Source: Mesoflavibacter profundi (lineage in GTDB: Bacteria > Bacteroidota > Bacteroidia > Flavobacteriales > Flavobacteriaceae). Taken from it: a DNA stretch of 64,000 nucleotides. Positions 1-7,565 of this stretch are shown here, in pieces (within the stretch, counting starts at the first letter, position 1; the number at the start of each line of letters is the position of its first letter). The notes beneath the pieces are model-generated. The model was given only the letters and a program-made list of their open reading frames with translations, had not been told where the DNA came from and ran no database searches. Location: assembly GCF_014764305.1 (NCBI RefSeq), contig NZ_CP061703.1:1456800-1520799 (forward strand), read 5' to 3'. Position numbers and translations under genes: made by a program.

Positions 1-531
1 TAATGCTCTAAGATGATATGCTTTTAGATAATCATCTACGCCAAGACTAACACCTCTATTGTTTTGAGAATCGAAAAACGCAAAAGCATGGTCTTGATTA
101 TCACTTACAATTACCGTAAACTCTAGCTTGTGGAAAATTTTAGAATCCTTTAATTTTTCTAATCTAGCTATGGATTGCTTTGCAAAGTTTAAGTTTTTGG
201 CAATGTTAAAACCTGAAACACTTTGATTGTATTGTACATTTTGCCCTTTTAGCAACGAGCCATATAGTTGGTAATAGATTAGTGCTAATGTTGTAAGTCT
301 TTGTTGACCATCTATAATTTGAAAATTAGCATCTTTAGTATTGGCAAACAACAATACAGAACCCATATAATAGGTTTGTTTAGGACTTGAAGCAATGTAT
401 TCTTCCCAATCTTGTAACAACTCTTGTACTTTGGCAACATCCCAAGTATAAGCACGTTGATAATCTGGTACGACCAAATTTGGAAATCTCTCATACAAGT
501 CAAAAAAACGGTATGTATTAACTTGTATCAA
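1..531 (-). CDS. DUF262 (GmrS/ParB-like nuclease family) protein, N-terminal part, runs off the left edge
   Basis: This open frame reads leftwards past base 1, so only about 177 N-terminal residues are visible. The motif IIDGQQRLTTLALIYYQL (near 260-325) is the DGQQR signature of DUF262, the NTP-binding and ParB-like nuclease domain found in GmrSD type IV restriction enzymes and other defence proteins. Also seen are VPDYQRAYTWD near the N terminus and FFDSQNNRGVSL further on, both typical of the family. No ATG lies between the last in-frame stop (inside hsdS) and the conserved region. A TTG at 531-529, one base after the hsdS stop, is the best start candidate. The gene sits directly behind hsdS on the same strand and is probably co-transcribed with the restriction locus. 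Whether it carries a C-terminal DUF1524 HNH nuclease domain cannot be seen. Confidence 0.82.
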   Translation of the reverse strand, partial: MIQVNTYRFFDLYERFPNLVVPDYQRAYTWDVAKVQELLQDWEEYIASSPKQTYYMGSVLLFANTKDANFQIIDGQQRLTTLALIYYQLYGSLLKGQNVQYNQSVSGFNIAKNLNFAKQSIARLEKLKDSKIFHKLEFTVIVSDNQDHAFAFFDSQNNRGVSLGVDDYLKAYHLRAL

Positions 532-532
532 A

Positions 533-1909
533 TTAATTAACTTCTTTTTTATAATTAGAAGCTTCCTCTGCTACCATTGCCAAAGGTGTTTCTTCTGTAG
601 GTAGTTTAAAATCTCTTACATCTATTTTACCTGTAACCGCTTCTGCTATTAAAGCTGTTTTGTATTCTTCTACTAAAGTAATTTCTTTCTCTATTGTGGT
701 TATAGTCTTGGTTACTGTGTTTAATTCACTTTGTATATATTCTGAAATTTTAATTTGTTCTTCAATTGGAGGAATAGATGTATATATTGTTTTTAAGTCA
801 TTAATGTTAAACCTAAAAACCTTTACACCTGTGGAATATTTACGAAGTTCTTTTGTGAATACTTTTGAAGAGTAATACAAATACTTTCCATCTATTTTTT
901 TATTTGGTTTTAACAGCATTTGTTCTCCACCTAATAAACCTATATCAGTTCTATTGTAAAAAGCAGAATGTCCTAAATCTTCTATCGTTTCTGAAGTTGA
1001 AACAATAATTACATCTCCTTTGTTTACAACCTGTGAATCTTTATAAAACTCATCATTAACATAAAACTGAAAATTTTTATCAACTTCATCAATTTTATAT
1101 GTTTTTCCATACTGCAAAGCAACATAGTTTCCATTACTCAATAATTCATCTTTTTTAAAACTTGAATTACCTCTTACAAAATTGGAAACACCAATTAGTT
1201 TGGTTGTTTTCCAATGTTCAGGGATTTCTCCCAACCATTCAATACCGCTATCTTTCATTGGTACATTTGGGTTGATGCCTTTTGTAACTGCTTGGTTTAT
1301 TATGGCTGCTTTTTGCTCGTTGAGTAACTCAATGAGCTGTTTTTTCTTGGTAATAAAACGGTTGATTTTCTCGGTTTTGTAGTCGAGAAAATTGGCTATT
1401 GTGGTTTGTTCTTCATCACTAGGAACTAAAATGGTTTCCCTTCCAAAATCTTTATAACTCAAAGATTGTCTAACACCACCACCAAGATTATAGTAATACT
1501 TAAACTTATCTAAATAATGAAGTAAATAATAATAGTATTTTGAATCTAAATCAGTTTTTGGTGCAAGTCCGATGTAAGCACTTGTAATAATACCTCTCTC
1601 ATTAGCATAACCTACTCGAAGGCTTTTTTTATCATTTTGAAGGTCGGTAAATCTCAAAACAATGTAGCCTTCATCTATAATTTGATAGCCTTCAAAAGAA
1701 GCAGGCACTAAACCTGTTGCATTATCAATATCTTTTCTTTTTAATTTCCCATAACTTAAAGACAATAGATTTTTTTCAACAAGCCCTAAATTTTTCACTT
1801 TGTTATCTGAAAACAGCATTCGCAAGTCAGTTTCTTGCCAGTGTTCTGGTATTTGGTCAAGCCAAATTGTCTTTGAAGGTTTGTATGATTGATATTTTAC
1901 TTTACTCAT
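533..1909 (-). CDS. hsdS: type I restriction-modification system specificity subunit HsdS
   Basis: HsdS chooses the bipartite DNA target of a type I enzyme. The 458-residue protein has the two-fold layout of the family: two target-recognition domains, each starting with a PEHW motif (residues 21-24 and 230-233, the second inside SGIEWLGEIPEHW). Each is followed by a helical spacer (about 168-212 and 390-445) rich in Glu, Lys and Ile and ending in AVTKG or AVTGK. The start ATG shares one base with the hsdM stop (TAATG), so the two are translationally coupled. Only one complete hsdS is visible, with no neighbouring partial copies in the window. The target sequence cannot be predicted. Confidence 0.95.
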   Translation of the reverse strand: MSKVKYQSYKPSKTIWLDQIPEHWQETDLRMLFSDNKVKNLGLVEKNLLSLSYGKLKRKDIDNATGLVPASFEGYQIIDEGYIVLRFTDLQNDKKSLRVGYANERGIITSAYIGLAPKTDLDSKYYYYLLHYLDKFKYYYNLGGGVRQSLSYKDFGRETILVPSDEEQTTIANFLDYKTEKINRFITKKKQLIELLNEQKAAIINQAVTKGINPNVPMKDSGIEWLGEIPEHWKTTKLIGVSNFVRGNSSFKKDELLSNGNYVALQYGKTYKIDEVDKNFQFYVNDEFYKDSQVVNKGDVIIVSTSETIEDLGHSAFYNRTDIGLLGGEQMLLKPNKKIDGKYLYYSSKVFTKELRKYSTGVKVFRFNINDLKTIYTSIPPIEEQIKISEYIQSELNTVTKTITTIEKEITLVEEYKTALIAEAVTGKIDVRDFKLPTEETPLAMVAEEASNYKKEVN

Positions 1910-3720
1910 TATGAAACAATTTCTTTTAATAAACCATCTGTTTCATTTTCTAGAGCCATAATATCTTTTTCAATTTGTTCTAAATTTCTTAAAGGCTCGT
2001 ATTCATAAAAGTATTTTGTGAAGGGAATATGATAACCTACTTTCATTTTCTTTTTATCATACCAAGCATTTTCTGCAAATGGTAATACTTCACGAGCGAA
2101 ATAGTCGTCTATATTTTCTTTTAAAGGTACATTTTCAGAGTCTTTTAATTCCTTATCAGATTTCGGCTTGCCTTTACTGTCTTTAACAATGTTTCCTTTT
2201 CCATCTATTTCGGGTTGATGCGTAGTGATTTGGTAAAAGCCAAAATCTTCGTTGTCAAATATTTTAGAATATTTGTTTTCCTCGAATTCAAAATATAGAT
2301 TTTGTATATCAATAATATGATTGGGTTTTAATTCAACTCTCTTATCTCCTAAAGGTTTTCTCATATTTTGAGAGAATATTTCTTTAGAAGAAGCATTTAT
2401 CAATTGTACTTTCCCTTTTCGTTTTTCTTCTTTTACATTGCTTAAAATCCAGATATAGGTAGCAATACCTGTGTTGTAAAACATATCGTTGGGCAATTGT
2501 ATAATACACTCTAGCAAATCGTTTTCTAAAATGTACTGGCGTATGCCACTTTCGCCACTTCCTGCATCGCCTGTAAATAAGGCAGAACCATTATGTATAG
2601 AAGCAATTCGGCTACCACCGTCTTTTGGGTCTTTCATTTTAGAAAGCATATGTAGCATAAACATTAACTGTCCGTCATTGCTACGTGAAGTCAAACATGT
2701 TTCTTCTAGTTCGCCTTTAAAGTTTTTAATAGGTAGGTTAAAACGTCTGTCGTTTATTTCTACTTTTTTACCAGTGCCTACGTTTAAGTTTTCTATGTCT
2801 TGTTTCCAACTTGTTCCATAAGGAGGATTGGTTAACATAAAATTGAATTTCAGATTTGGGTCAAAACCATACTCACTCAATGTAGAGCCAAACTTTATTT
2901 TGTCTGGGTCTTCGTTTTTTAGCAACATATCAGATTTACAGGTGGCGTACATTTCACCCGTGTTTTCTTGACCGTATAAATGAAAAGTTGCTTTTGATTT
3001 TATTTCACCATCAGGATTGGTTGCATATTTTTTAGATTGTGTTAGCATTGCTCCAGAACCCGCACAAGGGTCGTATACTAAAAACGTTCCGTTTTGTATT
3101 TGGTCTTTTACAGGCAAATACACCAAATGGGTCATTAATTCAATAATCTCTCTAGGTGTAAAGTGACGTCCAGCAGCAGCGTTTGTTTTTTCGTTGAATC
3201 TGCGAATTAAGTCCTCAAACATATAACCCATTGCCATAGGTGATATTTTTTCAGGGCGTAATTCTATTTTTGGATTACAGAATTTCTCAATAAGTGAAAA
3301 AGTAATACCACCATTTTCAAGTGTTTCTAATTGGTTTCTAAACTTAAATTTAGAAATAATGTCTTGTACATTTTCCGAGAATCCGTTTAGATAGTCTTCA
3401 AAGTTGCTGTCAATGTTTTTTGGGTCATCCAACAACTTTTTCATTGTGTATGGTGAAGTGTTGTAAAACGCCAATCCAGAACCGTGTTCTTTACTTGTTA
3501 ATAACCCTAGAAGATTATCTATTTTACTCTTAAATTCTTTATGCGTTTTAAGCACTTGGTCTTTGGTAGGCTCTAACGCCAAATCTAAACGTCTTAATAC
3601 TGTCATCGGTAATATAACGTCTTGATATTGGTTTTCTAAATACTTATTGATTAAAACATCATCTGCTACTGTCCAGATGAAGTTTATAATAGGTTGTAGG
3701 CTTTGTGTATCTAAATTCAT
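1909..3720 (-). CDS. hsdM: type I restriction-modification system methyltransferase subunit HsdM
   Basis: HsdM is the N6-adenine DNA methyltransferase of the type I complex, working with HsdS and (with HsdR) in restriction. The 603-residue protein has an N-terminal HsdM helical domain, GRHFTPREI (184-192) leading into the methylase fold, the AdoMet-binding motif DPCAGSG (217-223) and the catalytic NPPY (298-301), which marks an N6-adenine enzyme. Its start follows the stop of the upstream XRE gene with no gap, and its stop overlaps the hsdS start. Length and motifs are complete, so modification is likely functional. No hsdR lies in the window; it is probably further left, behind the DUF262 gene. 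Confidence 0.96.
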   Translation of the reverse strand: MNLDTQSLQPIINFIWTVADDVLINKYLENQYQDVILPMTVLRRLDLALEPTKDQVLKTHKEFKSKIDNLLGLLTSKEHGSGLAFYNTSPYTMKKLLDDPKNIDSNFEDYLNGFSENVQDIISKFKFRNQLETLENGGITFSLIEKFCNPKIELRPEKISPMAMGYMFEDLIRRFNEKTNAAAGRHFTPREIIELMTHLVYLPVKDQIQNGTFLVYDPCAGSGAMLTQSKKYATNPDGEIKSKATFHLYGQENTGEMYATCKSDMLLKNEDPDKIKFGSTLSEYGFDPNLKFNFMLTNPPYGTSWKQDIENLNVGTGKKVEINDRRFNLPIKNFKGELEETCLTSRSNDGQLMFMLHMLSKMKDPKDGGSRIASIHNGSALFTGDAGSGESGIRQYILENDLLECIIQLPNDMFYNTGIATYIWILSNVKEEKRKGKVQLINASSKEIFSQNMRKPLGDKRVELKPNHIIDIQNLYFEFEENKYSKIFDNEDFGFYQITTHQPEIDGKGNIVKDSKGKPKSDKELKDSENVPLKENIDDYFAREVLPFAENAWYDKKKMKVGYHIPFTKYFYEYEPLRNLEQIEKDIMALENETDGLLKEIVS

Positions 3721-3924
3721 TTATTTTTTCTTAAAATCTCGTTTCTCAATTAGCTCTTTTGCCTCCATATTCAATATTTCAGCTATTTCAAACAGGACTT
3801 CAATACTCGGCTGTCTTTTGTTTCGAGCATACTCATTAATCGTATTATAACTTTTACCCATCTTATTGGCAAGCCAAGTTTGACTAATTCCTTTGTCTTT
3901 AAGAACTTCTTTTATTCGGTTCAT
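3721..3924 (-). CDS. XRE-family helix-turn-helix regulator upstream of hsdM
   Basis: This 67-residue protein is little more than one Cro/C1-type helix-turn-helix (about residues 4-58). It contains ISQTWLANKMGKSYNTINEYARNKRQPS and then a conserved EVLFEIAEILNM helix, with a basic tail. It directly precedes hsdM: its stop codon abuts the hsdM start. That position suggests an autoregulatory controller of the restriction-modification operon, like the C proteins of other systems, but no operator was identified. It is divergent from the serine recombinase gene, so it could also act on that promoter. Confidence 0.85.
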   Translation of the reverse strand: MNRIKEVLKDKGISQTWLANKMGKSYNTINEYARNKRQPSIEVLFEIAEILNMEAKELIEKRDFKKK

Positions 3925-4080
3925 TTTAAACCATTTTTAAGTTATGTCTAATCTAATAAATCTCATTGAAATATGATGGGATTTTACACTGTATTTTATT
4001 GAATTTGATGTTTCGGTTTTTTTATAACTGTGATTTCATTTATTTTAGTATTTTCCGAATAGTTTAAACAAGGGTATTTA
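3925..4080. promoter_or_regulatory. divergent intergenic region between the XRE-hsdMS operon and the recombinase
   Basis: This 156-base, very AT-rich gap must carry the promoters for both the leftward restriction operon and the rightward recombinase gene. I found no clear TAnnTTTG element here. An AGGG four bases into the stretch just before the recombinase ATG could act as a weak ribosome binding site. Confidence 0.4.
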
Positions 4081-5751
4081 ATGAAAGAAACACTACACAT
4101 TTTAGTCAGAGTTAGCACGTCTGTTCAAGAGGAGGAAGGAACATCACTTAAAACACAAATGGATGTTGGAATAGACTTAGCTAAAAAACTAAATATGAAC
4201 TATGTCATACATAACGAAGGTGGTACATCTTCTTCAAAAGACACCCTTGACAATCGACCAGTACTATTAAACGTTCTAAAACTGATTGATTCGAAAATTA
4301 TAAAACATTTGTATGTGTGGAATACAGACCGATTATCTCGCAGTCAAATAACGTGGTATACCATAAGACAGAAGATGATTGCAAACGGAGTCATTCTTCA
4401 TACATCAAATGGTGTACATAATACACAGGACTTTATGGAGAATATGATTCTTGGCATTCTCAGCGAAGTTTCAACTTACGACAATATGGTTAGGAAAGAG
4501 AGAAGCAGACTAGGTAAAATCGAAAAGGTAAAACTAAACTATTGGAGAGGAGGAGACTGTCCTTTTGGCTATAAGCTCAAGTGGGATGGAATTGGAAATC
4601 GATTAACAGAAAATGAGTCCGAAAGTAAATGGATTCGTATGATTTATAGTGAGTATTCTAAAGGAACATCTTTGAAAGAAATAAAATCAATACTTGAAGA
4701 CAACAACATTAAAACAAGAAGAGGGAATAAACTCTGGTCAATGGGTTCTCTCCAAGTTATTTTAAAGAATGAAATATATACTGGGCAACAAAAATTCACA
4801 GATAAAAAATCTAATACCACAATCACTAATGAAGTGCCACAACTTATTAGTTATACATTATGGGACGAAGTTCAATCTAGGAAAAAAGTAAAACTAGAAC
4901 GTAAAAATCAAATTAACAGAACAACACGGTTTTACTTGTTTAGAGACTTTTTAGTTTGTGGTTGTGGAACACCAATGGGAGGTAGGACTAACGAAAAGAA
5001 ATATATTCGCCAGTATTATTGTCCTCTAAGTGAGCGTAAATTTAATAATTCATATAAACAGAATGTTGAATGCAATATGAAACGATGTTTAAACATACCT
5101 AATACTGATGGTATTTTATGGAATAAAATTATTGAAATTTTAACCAACACAGCTGAGATAAAGGATGTTTTAAAACAAAAAACACTTATCGGTAGTAGCT
5201 TTGATACTAATGAAGTCAAACGAGTGATAGAGTTAAACGAAGCTGAAATTTTAGAATTAACAAAAACTAAGACAACTATTGAAAGAGGTTTAGTAGAAAT
5301 CGAATCACGGAATATATTACAAGAGTTTTCTTCTGAACAGGTTTATAAACTTTTAAAAAAAGACCTCGCCATAAAGCTTAAACAAGTCAAATTGAAGATT
5401 GAAGGTTTGAGAAGTAAACTAAGGCAATTAGGAACTGAACAGAAATGGTTTGACTGGATTGACAATTTCTCAGAACATATCAAAACTCAAACCAATATTT
5501 CAGACGAGATGAAAAAGGAGTTTCTCAAGGTTATAATAGATAAAATAACAGTGAACTATGATAATGAGAATAAACTGCACCTTTTAAATATTAATTTTAA
5601 AATACCTGTCGTATTAGAAAAAGAAAAGGGTTCCGAAAACGGAACCCAAATATCTATTATGCCAGTTAAACGAGGTCGTAAAAAGTTAAATCAACTCACC
5701 CCCGTTCGTGACTACTCCACCGTTACCGATTTTGCTAAATTTCTAGGCTGA
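4081..5751 (+). CDS. large serine recombinase (resolvase/integrase family), C terminus encoded by the glmS antisense strand
   Basis: A site-specific DNA recombinase that cuts through a serine-DNA link. The resolvase domain (about 1-145) has the catalytic serine in LVRVSTS (Ser12, with Arg10) and the NTDRLSRS motif (81-88). A recombinase domain (about 155-275, with GDCPFGYKLKW) follows, then a zinc-ribbon region with Cys293, Cys295, Cys314, Cys331 and Cys336, and a coiled coil (about 375-445). At 556 residues it is a typical large serine integrase. It is convergent with glmS and overlaps it by 40 bases: residues 544-556 (DYSTVTDFAKFLG) are read from the antisense of the last glmS codons. I infer that it integrates the island at the 3' end of glmS. 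The other junction is outside the window. Confidence 0.93.
   Translation: MKETLHILVRVSTSVQEEEGTSLKTQMDVGIDLAKKLNMNYVIHNEGGTSSSKDTLDNRPVLLNVLKLIDSKIIKHLYVWNTDRLSRSQITWYTIRQKMIANGVILHTSNGVHNTQDFMENMILGILSEVSTYDNMVRKERSRLGKIEKVKLNYWRGGDCPFGYKLKWDGIGNRLTENESESKWIRMIYSEYSKGTSLKEIKSILEDNNIKTRRGNKLWSMGSLQVILKNEIYTGQQKFTDKKSNTTITNEVPQLISYTLWDEVQSRKKVKLERKNQINRTTRFYLFRDFLVCGCGTPMGGRTNEKKYIRQYYCPLSERKFNNSYKQNVECNMKRCLNIPNTDGILWNKIIEILTNTAEIKDVLKQKTLIGSSFDTNEVKRVIELNEAEILELTKTKTTIERGLVEIESRNILQEFSSEQVYKLLKKDLAIKLKQVKLKIEGLRSKLRQLGTEQKWFDWIDNFSEHIKTQTNISDEMKKEFLKVIIDKITVNYDNENKLHLLNINFKIPVVLEKEKGSENGTQISIMPVKRGRKKLNQLTPVRDYSTVTDFAKFLG
5618..5647 (-). terminator. rho-independent terminator downstream of glmS, inside the recombinase gene
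   Basis: A perfect 8-bp stem (GGGTTCCG at 5628-5635, CGGAACCC at 5640-5647) with an AAAA loop is followed, on the minus strand, by a TTTTCTTTTT tract (5627-5618). Oriented for minus-strand transcription, it lies 65 bases past the glmS stop. On the plus strand no T tract follows, so it should not stop the recombinase transcript. Confidence 0.75.
5712..5751. other. candidate chromosomal attachment core at the glmS 3' end
   Basis: These 40 bases encode the conserved glmS C terminus (DQPRNLAKSVTVE) on the minus strand and the last 13 residues plus stop of the serine recombinase on the plus strand. A recombinase gene that ends inside a highly conserved chromosomal gene end is what integration at that point would produce. 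glmS stays intact. The exact crossover base and any direct repeat cannot be defined because the far end of the element is off the left edge. Confidence 0.55.
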
Positions 5752-7559
5752 TCAACATTTTTGTCTAACATTACTGCTATGTGATATGATAGTAGTTGTA
5801 ATGGTATGGTTGTAAGTAAAGGTGTTAAAAGTTCTAAAGTTTCAGGAACTTCAATCACGTGATCTGCTAATTCTTTTACATCTTCATCACCTTCTGTTAC
5901 TATTCCAATTATTTTACCAGATCTTGATTTAATTTCTTGAATGTTACTTACTACTTTTTCGTAATGACCTTTTTTAGTTGCTATAACAAATACAGGCATT
6001 TGATCATCAATTAAAGCAATTGGTCCATGTTTCATTTCTGCAGCAGGATATCCTTCGGCATGTATATAAGATATTTCTTTTAGTTTTAACGCGCCTTCTA
6101 ATGCTACTGGAAAATTAAATCCTCTTCCTAAGTAAAGACAGTTTTTAGCATCTTTATAGGTTGCAGCAACCGTTTTAATATGGTCGTCTGCTTTTAAAGC
6201 TTCTGCTACTTTATTTGGTATTAACTCTAATTCGGTTAAATGTTTATGAAATTCTGAAATAGAAATATTACCATTTGCTTTAGCTAATTTTAAAGCTAAA
6301 AGCGTTAATACTGTAATTTGTGTTGTGAATGCTTTTGTAGAAGCAACTCCTATTTCTGGTCCAGCATGCGTATATGCTCCAGCATGTGTTTCTCTTGCTA
6401 TTGAAGAACCAACTACGTTACATACACCAAATACAAATGCGCCTTTAGATTTTGCTAGTTTTATTGCTGCTAATGTATCTGCAGTCTCACCAGATTGTGA
6501 AATAGCAATTACGACATCTTTTTCTGTAATTACTGGATTACGATATCTAAATTCTGATGCATATTCTACTTCTACAGGAATTCGTGCTAAATCTTCAAAA
6601 ATATACTCTGCAACTAGTCCGGCATGCCATGATGTACCACAAGCTACAACGATAATTCTGTTAGCATTTAAAAAACGCTCCAGATTATCATCTACTCCAG
6701 CCATTTTTATAATGCCTTCTTTTACTCTAAGTCGTCCTCTGTATGTGTCCTTTATAGCGTTAGGTTGTTCATGAATTTCTTTTAACATGAAATGTTCGTA
6801 ACCACCTTTTTCTATTTGCTCAAGATTAATTTTTAATTCTTGTATGTAAGGATCTACTAAAGAGTCGTTTTTAATCTTTCTTATTTTAACACCTTTTTTA
6901 AGTCTAACAATAGCCATCTCTTCATCTTCAAGATAGATTGCCTTTTTTGTGTATTCTAAAAATGGTGAGGCATCACTTGCGATAAAAAATTCTTCTTCAC
7001 CAACGCCTATTGCTAATGGACTTCCTAATTTAGCTACTACAATTTCATCTGGTTTTTTCTTATCAAATACTGCAATTGCGTATGCTCCAACTACTTGGTT
7101 AAGTGCTATTTGGACTGCTTTTCCTAATTTAACATCTTCGTTTTTTTTAACGTCTTCTATTAAATTAATTAAAACTTCTGTGTCTGTATCTGATTTAAAC
7201 GTGTATCCACGTTTAATTAATTCTTTTTTGATAGACTCGTAGTTTTCAATAATACCATTGTGTATTATTACTAAGTCTCCAGAATTTGAATAATGAGGAT
7301 GAGAATTTACATCGTTTGGCACACCATGTGTTGCCCATCTTGTATGTCCTATTCCTACGGTACCTTTTGTTGAAATTTCTGAAGATATACGGTCTTCTAA
7401 ATCTGCAACTTTTCCTTTTGTTTTAGATAGTTTTAAATCGCTTCCATCATAAAGTGCAATTCCTGCACTATCATATCCTCTATATTCAAGTCTTTTTAAA
7501 CCTTCTATTACAATAGGGTAAGCTTCTTTTTTACCTATGTAGCCAACAATTCCGCACAT
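5712..7559 (-). CDS. glmS: glutamine--fructose-6-phosphate aminotransferase (isomerizing) GlmS
   Basis: GlmS makes glucosamine-6-phosphate from fructose-6-phosphate and glutamine, the first step to UDP-GlcNAc for peptidoglycan and lipid A. The 615-residue protein is complete. It begins MCGIVGYIG, where Cys2 is the N-terminal nucleophile of the glutaminase domain, and has GHTRWATHG, two SIS sugar-isomerase domains (about 290-600, with SQSGETADT) and the conserved terminus DQPRNLAKSVTVE. It follows the DUF4270 gene by six bases in the same operon. No glmS ribozyme is evident ahead of it, as expected outside Firmicutes. Its 3' end overlaps the convergent serine recombinase. Confidence 0.98.
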   Translation of the reverse strand: MCGIVGYIGKKEAYPIVIEGLKRLEYRGYDSAGIALYDGSDLKLSKTKGKVADLEDRISSEISTKGTVGIGHTRWATHGVPNDVNSHPHYSNSGDLVIIHNGIIENYESIKKELIKRGYTFKSDTDTEVLINLIEDVKKNEDVKLGKAVQIALNQVVGAYAIAVFDKKKPDEIVVAKLGSPLAIGVGEEEFFIASDASPFLEYTKKAIYLEDEEMAIVRLKKGVKIRKIKNDSLVDPYIQELKINLEQIEKGGYEHFMLKEIHEQPNAIKDTYRGRLRVKEGIIKMAGVDDNLERFLNANRIIVVACGTSWHAGLVAEYIFEDLARIPVEVEYASEFRYRNPVITEKDVVIAISQSGETADTLAAIKLAKSKGAFVFGVCNVVGSSIARETHAGAYTHAGPEIGVASTKAFTTQITVLTLLALKLAKANGNISISEFHKHLTELELIPNKVAEALKADDHIKTVAATYKDAKNCLYLGRGFNFPVALEGALKLKEISYIHAEGYPAAEMKHGPIALIDDQMPVFVIATKKGHYEKVVSNIQEIKSRSGKIIGIVTEGDEDVKELADHVIEVPETLELLTPLLTTIPLQLLSYHIAVMLDKNVDQPRNLAKSVTVE

Positions 7560-7565
7560 AATAAT

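Noticed and set aside
312-503. Small 63-codon minus-strand reading frame near the left edge
   Set aside because: It is a shifted frame inside the DUF262 gene, whose own frame shows the conserved DGQQR motif.
4081-5751. Recombinase as an hsdS inversion enzyme
   Set aside because: Only one hsdS is visible, with no inverted repeats or partial copies, and the overlap with glmS points to integration instead.
6325-6774. 149-codon plus-strand reading frame
   Set aside because: It lies antisense to conserved glmS codons and has no recognisable features, so it is a by-product of glmS coding.
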